Assembly: GCA_019419485.1 (NCBI GenBank)
Contig: DXZV01000126.1
Span: forward strand, 1 to 5,300
Direction: 5' to 3'
Length of the DNA: 5,300 nt
Origin: Collinsella sp.
GTDB taxonomy: Bacteria; Actinomycetota; Coriobacteriia; Coriobacteriales; Coriobacteriaceae
Shown here: positions 1-3,796 of the stretch, in pieces
How positions within the stretch are numbered: the first letter of the stretch is position 1
Layout of the letters: every line of letters begins with the position of its first letter
Translations under genes and position numbers: made by a program
Notes under the pieces: generated by a model
The model's database searches: none
What the model saw: only the letters and a program-made list of their open reading frames with translations
What the model was told of the DNA's origin: nothing

Positions 1-326
1 GCGATGCTGGCGCGCAAAAAGCTCGACAGTGGCACGCCGGGGATCTCGACAGGGGCCTGGAAGCTCAGGAACAGGCCGGCGCGCGAGCGCTTGTCGGTGG
101 TGAGCTCGGTGATGTCCTGGCCGTCAAAGACGATGCGGCCGTCGTTGACCGTGTAGACGGGGTCGCCCATGACCAGGTGGCCAAGGGTGGACTTGCCGGC
201 GCCGTTGGGTCCCATCAACACGTGGGTCTCGCCGGCGGCGACGTTAAGGTTGACGTTGTGGAGGATGGTCTTCTCGTCCACGGAGGCGGTCAGACCTTCG
301 ATGGAAAGCAGCGGATTTGCGCTCAT
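1..326 (-). CDS. sufC: SufC, Fe-S cluster assembly ATPase (partial, N-terminal 108 residues)
   Basis: SufC is the cytoplasmic ABC-type ATPase that drives the SufB/SufD scaffold during iron-sulfur cluster assembly. Reading the minus strand from the ATG at 326 gives an open frame to the left edge (108 codons plus 2 bases). It begins MSANPLLSIEGLTASV, has a Walker A motif GPNGAGKST at residues 39-47, and a Q-loop segment FLSFQAPVEIPGV at about residues 86-98. The FQ-P-EIPGV signature separates SufC from generic ABC ATPases. The ABC signature, Walker B and H-loop lie outside the window. The start at 326 has a GAGAGGGA ribosome-binding site (minus strand, plus coordinates 331-338). An in-frame ATG at 356 would add 10 residues but lacks a visible Shine-Dalgarno and is unlike the family's short N-terminus. 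The gene diverges from the Rrf2 regulator at 551, and sufB/sufD/sufS genes are expected to the left (inference). Confidence 0.95.
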   Translation of the reverse strand, partial: MSANPLLSIEGLTASVDEKTILHNVNLNVAAGETHVLMGPNGAGKSTLGHLVMGDPVYTVNDGRIVFDGQDITELTTDKRSRAGLFLSFQAPVEIPGVPLSSFLRASI

Positions 327-390
327 GCTGTCCCTCTCTGTATATGGTGTACTCATGGGTGTACGAAACCCTAGGAATCTTCTCGGAATA

Positions 391-418
391 AAGTTACTAT
401 GGGTTCGGCGTTAGTCAA
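391..418 (-). promoter_or_regulatory. Candidate sufC promoter
   Basis: On the minus strand TTGACT (plus coordinates 413-418) is a good -35 match, followed after 16 bp by TAACTT (391-396), a weak -10 (3 of 6). It would give a leader of roughly 55-60 nt before the sufC start at 326. The -35 box overlaps the inverted repeat at 411-434, so a protein bound there could block it. This is a pattern match only; other -10 registers in the AT-rich stretch are possible. Confidence 0.35.
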
Positions 419-434
419 GGGAAAACCCGACTAA
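411..434. repeat. Bulged inverted repeat in the suf/rrf2 divergent region
   Basis: TTAGTC (411-416) and GACTAA (429-434) are perfect inverted arms. Inside them GGG (419-421) pairs with CCC (426-428) around an AAAA loop, giving a 9-bp stem with a 2-nt AA bulge. There is no T-run on either side, so it is not a good terminator. Its position over the candidate sufC -35 box suggests an operator or a leader structure. The GACTAA half-site resembles the GACT halves of E. coli IscR type 1 sites, but the half-site order is reversed, so this likeness is weak. Confidence 0.5.
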
Positions 435-454
435 TCCACTCGACTTTTCTAGAT

Positions 455-487
455 GTGGGACAAAATAACCTGTTGTGTTTGTCCCAC
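455..487. promoter_or_regulatory. Operator-like dyad 1 (perfect 10-bp arms)
   Basis: GTGGGACAAA at 455-464 is mirrored exactly by TTTGTCCCAC at 478-487, centred on 471 with a 13-bp spacer. It lies about 80 bp upstream of the Rrf2 start. Its 31-bp core (456-486) is a diverged copy of the element at 500-530 (23 of 31 positions identical by eye). Rrf2-family regulators commonly bind dyads in their own promoter region, so this is a likely site for the neighbouring regulator. The binding protein is an inference. Confidence 0.65.
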
Positions 488-499
488 TTACTTAAGATT

Positions 500-530
500 T
501 GGGACAAACAAACCTGGTTATGTTGTCCAA
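500..530. promoter_or_regulatory. Operator-like dyad 2 (31 bp, nested symmetry)
   Basis: The element begins TGGGACAAA and ends TTGTCCAA, with one mismatched pair in the outer arms, and has a perfect inner palindrome AACC-T-GGTT (511-519) on the same centre, 515. Dyad 1 has the same length and its centre is exactly 44 bp upstream. The element ends 20 bp before the Rrf2 start codon and probably overlaps the promoter or leader of that gene, which fits autorepression. No convincing -35/-10 pair for the regulator could be fixed. Confidence 0.6.
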
Positions 531-538
531 GATGCGAT

Positions 539-545
539 GGGAGGG
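539..545 (+). promoter_or_regulatory. Ribosome-binding site that fixes the Rrf2 start
   Basis: GGGAGGG at 539-545 sits 5 nt before the ATG at 551. It supports this start over the in-frame ATG at 454-456, which would translate the operator repeats. Confidence 0.75.
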
Positions 546-550
546 TAGGT

Positions 551-982
551 ATGCTCATTTCTTCTAAGGGCCGCTATGCCCTCCGACTGATGATCTATAT
601 CGCAGCGCTGGGCGACGCCGAGGGCAAGATCGCTCTGCGCGAGGTCGCCGACCGCGAGCGTATCTCGCAAAAGTATCTGGAGCAGCTGGTTCGTCCGCTC
701 ATGAAGGCGGGCCTACTTAAGAGCGTGCGCGGCAAGGGCGGCGGCTACATGATGGCCAAGGACCCGGCCGAGGTGCGTGCCGGCGACATCCTGCGCGCCG
801 TCGAAGGCAGCACGGCTCCGGTGGCGTGCGATGGCATCGACAACAGCTGCGCCCGCAGCGATCTTTGCTCGACCGTCAAATTCTGGCGCGGTCTGGACGA
901 CGTGATCGAAAAGTACGTCGACGGCGTGACGTTGGCCGACCTTGCTGCCGTCCCCGAGATCAACTTCGACATTAAGCTGTAG
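551..982 (+). CDS. Rrf2/IscR-like Fe-S-sensing transcriptional regulator
   Basis: This 143-residue protein is a typical full-length Rrf2-family winged-helix repressor. The N-terminus MLISSKGRYALRLMIYIA is the family hallmark. The recognition helix region lies at about residues 29-47 (LREVADRERISQKYLEQLV), and the wing contains RGKGGGY (60-66). Three cysteines, C93, C100 and C106, are spaced CX6CX5C, matching the cluster-binding loop of IscR/NsrR-type members. The histidine that serves as fourth ligand in E. coli IscR (three residues after the last Cys) is not present; V109 is there. The most likely role is a [2Fe-2S]- or [4Fe-4S]-responsive repressor of the divergent suf operon and of itself, supported by head-to-head placement with sufC and by two dyads just upstream. 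NsrR-like NO sensing cannot be excluded from sequence alone. The MNT gene begins 8 bp after its stop. Confidence 0.92.
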   Translation: MLISSKGRYALRLMIYIAALGDAEGKIALREVADRERISQKYLEQLVRPLMKAGLLKSVRGKGGGYMMAKDPAEVRAGDILRAVEGSTAPVACDGIDNSCARSDLCSTVKFWRGLDDVIEKYVDGVTLADLAAVPEINFDIKL

Positions 983-990
983 GGCTGCAG

Positions 991-1278
991 ATGGTATCTC
1001 TCGACAAGGTGTACAAGCAAATTGAGATTTTTGCTCGGGAATGTGACGCCGAGAGGGTTGTGCTGTTTGGTTCTCGTGCCCGCGGTGACAACTTGCCTAA
1101 GAGCGATATTGATATTGCTGTAGCAGGTTGCCGGGATTTCGACCGTTTCTCATATCTGATAGAGGAGCGTCTTGATACTCTTTTAGATATAGACGTCGTC
1201 AATCTGGATGAGTCCTTATCGCAGCAATTGCTCGATGAAATTGCCAGGGATGGTGTGATTCTGTATGAAAAAATATGA
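991..1278 (+). CDS. MNT-type nucleotidyltransferase, MntA/HI0073-like antitoxin
   Basis: This 95-residue protein is a minimal nucleotidyltransferase. The catalytic signature is clear: G27-S28, ten residues, then D39-I40-D41 (GSX10DXD), within FGSRARGDNLPKSDIDIAV. A third acidic strand LLDIDVVNL (64-72) supplies the likely third metal ligand, D66 or D68. In characterised MntA-HepT systems the MNT protein neutralises the HEPN toxin by adding AMP units to a tyrosine beside the HEPN active site; that function is transferred from the family here. Its 3' end overlaps the HEPN gene by 14 nt, so the two are translationally coupled. It follows the Rrf2 gene by 8 bp with no strong Shine-Dalgarno, suggesting read-through from that gene. 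Base composition is lower in GC than the regulator (hand counts of 60-base lines: about 42-52% against about 62%), consistent with acquisition. Confidence 0.88.
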   Translation: MVSLDKVYKQIEIFARECDAERVVLFGSRARGDNLPKSDIDIAVAGCRDFDRFSYLIEERLDTLLDIDVVNLDESLSQQLLDEIARDGVILYEKI

Positions 1279-1684
1279 GAACTTTGCCAGCGCCTTGGCG
1301 AATCTTGAGGATGCACCCAATCAGGATCTTAGCAATGATTTTGTTCAGAGTGGATTGATTAATAAGTTCAACCTTCAGTTTGAACTGAGCTGGAAGCTCC
1401 TTAAACGTCTGCTCGAGTATGAGGGCGCCACGCTTGCTGCATCGGGGTCTCCTCGTGCCATCTTGAAGGAAGCCTACCGATTCTACGACTTTATTGATGA
1501 GGCGGCATGGCTAGATATGCTCAGAGACCGCAATACGAACGTCCATATCTATGACAACAAGCTCGCTCAAGATTTGATTCAGCGTATCTTAAACGTCTAT
1601 ATCCCCGCTTTCTGTCAGTTGAGAGACGGGCTGATGGGACGCTACGGCGATCTTCTTCTGGTGCCCGACGACCAGTTTGTTTAA
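1265..1684 (+). CDS. HEPN-fold toxin partner, HI0074/HepT-like (nucleotidyltransferase substrate-binding family)
   Basis: This 139-residue, mainly helical protein matches the HI0074 / NTase_sub_bind family (PF08780), the standard partner of MNT proteins. The segment FNLQFELSWKLLKRLLEYEG (about residues 35-54) and the RNTNVHIYD motif (from R89) are diagnostic. R89, H94 and Y96 form RX4HXY, the HEPN RNase/AMPylation motif seen in HepT toxins, where R and H are needed for toxicity and the Tyr is the modified residue. The predicted role is an RNA-cleaving toxin held inactive by the upstream MNT protein. Nuclease activity of HI0074-type members is less well established than for classical HepT. The start overlaps the MNT stop by 14 nt. 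Part of the gene is AT-rich (about 33% GC at 1321-1380 by hand count). No terminator was found after the stop. Confidence 0.87.
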   Translation: MKKYENFASALANLEDAPNQDLSNDFVQSGLINKFNLQFELSWKLLKRLLEYEGATLAASGSPRAILKEAYRFYDFIDEAAWLDMLRDRNTNVHIYDNKLAQDLIQRILNVYIPAFCQLRDGLMGRYGDLLLVPDDQFV

Positions 1685-1692
1685 TTCCTTTA

Positions 1693-1710
1693 GATTTCGC
1701 GGATTTCGCG
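1693..1710. repeat. Perfect tandem 9-bp repeat
   Basis: GATTTCGCG occurs twice head to tail (1693-1701 and 1702-1710), 9 bp after the HEPN stop codon. It may be a chance duplication by slippage or a small direct-repeat protein site. No function can be assigned. Confidence 0.6.
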
Positions 1711-1751
1711 GAGGGTTGTTGCCGTTTACCGAGGGGTTGTTGTGCAACAAC
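1711..1751. repeat. Direct repeat plus near-palindrome in the intergenic region
   Basis: GAGGGTTGTTG (1711-1721) recurs as GAGGGGTTGTTG (1731-1742). The second copy runs into the dyad GTTGTTG-TG-CAACAAC (1736-1751). No U-rich tail follows, so it is not an intrinsic terminator. The 12-mer TTGTTGTGCAAC inside it appears again at 3660-3671 on the other side of the surface-protein gene. It could be an operator for the gene at 1822. The rest of the 1685-1821 gap holds the ribosome-binding site and no convincing -35/-10 pair. Confidence 0.45.
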
Positions 1752-1810
1752 GGGCGAGCTGCAATACTTACTCTTATCTTTGCAAACTGCACTTTAACTA
1801 CACCAATGCA

Positions 1811-1817
1811 GGGAGGA
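1811..1817 (+). promoter_or_regulatory. Strong Shine-Dalgarno for the surface protein
   Basis: GGGAGGA lies 4 nt before the ATG at 1822 and fixes this start, which is followed directly by a basic residue pair and a signal-peptide hydrophobic core. Confidence 0.8.
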
Positions 1818-1821
1818 TCTT

Positions 1822-3594
1822 ATGCAGCGCAAGCATTCTGCTATTGTCGCGGGCCTGACGCTGGTGCTTTCGTTTGGCGCCGTTTCCGTGCCGGCACCCG
1901 CCGCTGCCGAGGAGCCCACGCCGGGCGTTGCCTCGGATGCCACCGATATCGATAAGGGTCTCTACACCCAGCAGTCCTTCTCGGGCGTGCTGAGGTCGGT
2001 CCAGGGCGTTTCGTTTGTTAACGTGACCCCCGAGATGAAGTACTTTACCAAGTACGAGAGCCATGGCAACTATAACCAGGGCTTTTCGTATGGCGACGGC
2101 TATAACGCGCTGGGTTATTACCAGTTCGACCGTCGTTGGTCGCTCATTCCGTTTATGAAGCAGGTCTACAACTACAATCCCGAGAAATACAGCATGCTCA
2201 AGGATGCGATTGATCGCGGCAGCGAGATTTCTAACACGAGCAATGCCATGTACGAGAACGCCCAGCTCACTGAGCTGGGCCGTATTGCGCAGGAGGCCTT
2301 CCAGGGCGCTTATAACACCGACCCTGCTGAGTTTTCGGCTCTGCAAGATGCCTATGCGTACAACTCGTACTATGCGGTGACCGAGGCGTGGCTCAAGAGC
2401 GGCCTAGGTATTGATATTTCGGGCCGTGCCGATTGCGTTAAGGGCATGGTGTGGAGCATTACCAACATGTGCGGCACCGGTGGCTGCAGGGACTTCTTCC
2501 GTTGGGCGAATCTCTCCAACGATATGTCCGACCGCGAGTTTGTGACGGCGCTCTCCAATAGCGTGGTCGATAACGTTGCCACCAAGTTTTCGAGCCAGCC
2601 CCAGTATCATGAGGGCTGGAAGAACCGCTACCGCAACGAGCTGAAGGACTGCTTGGTTTATATCGCCGAGGACGAGGCCGCTGCCGCTGCGACGCCCGTG
2701 CAGCCCGAGCCCACGCCGGCGCCCTCGCCGACGCCTGATTCGAATGACGACTCGAGTGACGATGCCAATGATGACAGGATGGATGCGCCCTCGACCGATG
2801 CTGACGGTAATGGCTCTGCTGGTGGCACTACCAACGACGGCTCTACTTCGAACGGCTCTGCTGCGGGCGATTCGTCTTCAAGCTCTTCCGGCAATACGGG
2901 CAGCGACGCTTCTGTTTCGACCGACGCTGACACATCTAACTCATCCACCGGCTCGAGCGATTCGTCCGCTGACACCGGCTCTAACAACGGCTCTGGTTCT
3001 GCCGCAACCCCTGATTCCGATGCTTCCAAGGACAACTCGAATAAGGAGCCGGACGCTCCCGTTGCTTCGCCGGACAAGAAGCCTTCTTTCTCCGTGCAGC
3101 TTGGTTCTACGCTGGGCTCTTCGCTGATGGCTGGTGTCAATAACGGCTCGACCCAGAACAAGGACAACTCTGATCAGGTTTCCACGGAAAAGACCGAAGC
3201 CGCAAAGGGCGACTCCAAGGACAAGGCTCCCGAGAAGACCAAATCCGATAAGGGTTCTAGCTCTGAGGAGAAGAGCGACAAGTCCGAACAGAAGAAGGAC
3301 GAGGACGAGAGCAAGACCGAGGGCGGAAAGCAGCAGGGCGAGAACAGCGGTAAGGGCAACACCGATGACCAGGTCCAGGGGCAAAATGACTCCAAAACGG
3401 TGACCACCACGACCACGACGACTACAACGACCAAGTCCTCGGGCGGTAACATGCCCAAGACGGGCGACTTGATCGTGATGGCGAGCCTCGCCAGCGCGAG
3501 CTTGGCTACGCTGGGCGCTACGTCCATCGTGAGCGGTAAGCATAAACTCGATCAGCAGAAGAAAACTTCTGGGGAGGACGGCTCGGAGGAGTAG
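1822..3594 (+). CDS. Secreted, cell-wall-anchored protein with lysozyme-like domain and variant MPKTG sorting signal
   Basis: This 590-residue protein is modular. Residues 1-29 form a Sec signal peptide (RK, a hydrophobic core, then APAAA|EE as probable cleavage site). Residues about 66-285 are a globular domain with YESHGNYNQGFSYGDGYNA (78-96) and GYYQFDRRW (98-106). This resembles lysozyme-like folds of phage-tail or VgrG-associated hydrolases, with E79 as candidate catalytic acid. Four cysteines (205, 217, 222, 277) could form disulfides. A Pro-rich hinge (295-305) leads to a Ser/Asp/Asn/Gly stalk, then a Lys/Glu/Asp stretch and a run of ten Thr (528-537). The C-terminus carries MPKTG (544-548), a hydrophobic segment (about 550-571) and GKHK, the layout of a sortase substrate, with Met in place of Leu and an acidic tail after the basic stop. 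It probably acts on or decorates peptidoglycan at the surface. Hydrolase activity is an inference; the exact family was not identified. A strong terminator follows. Confidence 0.85.
   Translation: MQRKHSAIVAGLTLVLSFGAVSVPAPAAAEEPTPGVASDATDIDKGLYTQQSFSGVLRSVQGVSFVNVTPEMKYFTKYESHGNYNQGFSYGDGYNALGYYQFDRRWSLIPFMKQVYNYNPEKYSMLKDAIDRGSEISNTSNAMYENAQLTELGRIAQEAFQGAYNTDPAEFSALQDAYAYNSYYAVTEAWLKSGLGIDISGRADCVKGMVWSITNMCGTGGCRDFFRWANLSNDMSDREFVTALSNSVVDNVATKFSSQPQYHEGWKNRYRNELKDCLVYIAEDEAAAAATPVQPEPTPAPSPTPDSNDDSSDDANDDRMDAPSTDADGNGSAGGTTNDGSTSNGSAAGDSSSSSSGNTGSDASVSTDADTSNSSTGSSDSSADTGSNNGSGSAATPDSDASKDNSNKEPDAPVASPDKKPSFSVQLGSTLGSSLMAGVNNGSTQNKDNSDQVSTEKTEAAKGDSKDKAPEKTKSDKGSSSEEKSDKSEQKKDEDESKTEGGKQQGENSGKGNTDDQVQGQNDSKTVTTTTTTTTTTKSSGGNMPKTGDLIVMASLASASLATLGATSIVSGKHKLDQQKKTSGEDGSEE
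3403..3432 (+). repeat. Poly-threonine codon run
   Basis: Ten consecutive Thr codons (residues 528-537) use ACC, ACG, ACT and ACA in mixed order. The run is therefore kept at the protein level rather than being a plain trinucleotide expansion. It sits just before the sorting signal, where O-glycosylated or extended wall-spanning linkers are common. Confidence 0.8.
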
Positions 3595-3626
3595 CCTCTT
3601 GGTTGCTAGATAACTAAAGAGTTGGG

Positions 3627-3661
3627 ACGGGGTCCGGTGCGAATGCATCGGGCCCCGTTTT
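3627..3661 (+). terminator. Strong intrinsic terminator after the surface-protein gene
   Basis: A 14-bp stem (3627-3640 with 3645-3658) is fully paired apart from two G-T wobbles. It closes on a GAAT loop and is followed by a short T-run (3658-3661). It lies 32 bp after the stop of the surface-protein gene, marking the end of that transcription unit and separating it from the AAA gene. Confidence 0.88.
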
Positions 3662-3721
3662 GTTGTGCAACGATTAGTTATGCCCCCTCACACCTCTTGT
3701 TGCTACCGTTGCCCGATATGT

Positions 3722-3747
3722 TCGCGCGGCGTCGTCGGTACGCGCGA
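3722..3747. repeat. GC-rich inverted repeat upstream of the AAA gene
   Basis: TCGCGCG (3722-3728) and CGCGCGA (3741-3747) are perfect 7-bp arms around a 12-bp spacer. The repeat lies just upstream of the -10-like TACAAT at 3757, so it may be an operator over the -35 region. The GC-rich context makes chance a real alternative. Confidence 0.4.
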
Positions 3748-3762
3748 GGCGGTCATTACAAT
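3735..3762 (+). promoter_or_regulatory. Candidate promoter for the AAA-ATPase_like gene
   Basis: TACAAT (3757-3762) matches the -10 consensus at 5 of 6 positions. The best -35 is a poor TCGGTA (3735-3740) at 16 bp. Transcription would start near 3769, about 28 nt before the GTG start. A weak -35 combined with an overlapping inverted repeat would fit an activator- or repressor-controlled promoter. Confidence 0.35.
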
Positions 3763-3796
3763 TGGCATCGTGCAGCGATTTTGGGGGAACGTTTTG

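Noticed and set aside
169..414. Plus-strand open frames opposite sufC
   Set aside because: They are antisense shadows of a clear SufC reading frame and resemble no known protein.
455..530. The two dyads as a mini CRISPR array
   Set aside because: Only two diverged copies, each internally palindromic, with a 13-bp gap and no cas genes.
455..550. N-terminal extension of the Rrf2 protein to an upstream ATG, giving 32 more residues with several Cys
   Set aside because: The extension is a translation of the operator-like dyads, lacks a Shine-Dalgarno and precedes the hallmark N-terminus MLISSKGRYALR, which has its own ribosome-binding site at 539-545.
1736..1751. GTTGTTG-TG-CAACAAC as the terminator of the toxin-antitoxin unit
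   Set aside because: The stem is short and AT-rich with no U-tract after it; better read as a DNA dyad.
1798..2346. 182-residue minus-strand open frame opposite the lysozyme-like domain
   Set aside because: It overlaps a signal-peptide-bearing gene with a strong Shine-Dalgarno and has no recognisable fold or start signal.
2658..3648. Long minus-strand open frames (Val-, Leu- and Ser/Glu-rich) opposite the surface-protein gene
   Set aside because: They are mirror images of the Thr/Ser/Asp codon-biased stalk; low complexity and lacking any recognisable domain. The one ending near 3648 even reads through the terminator.
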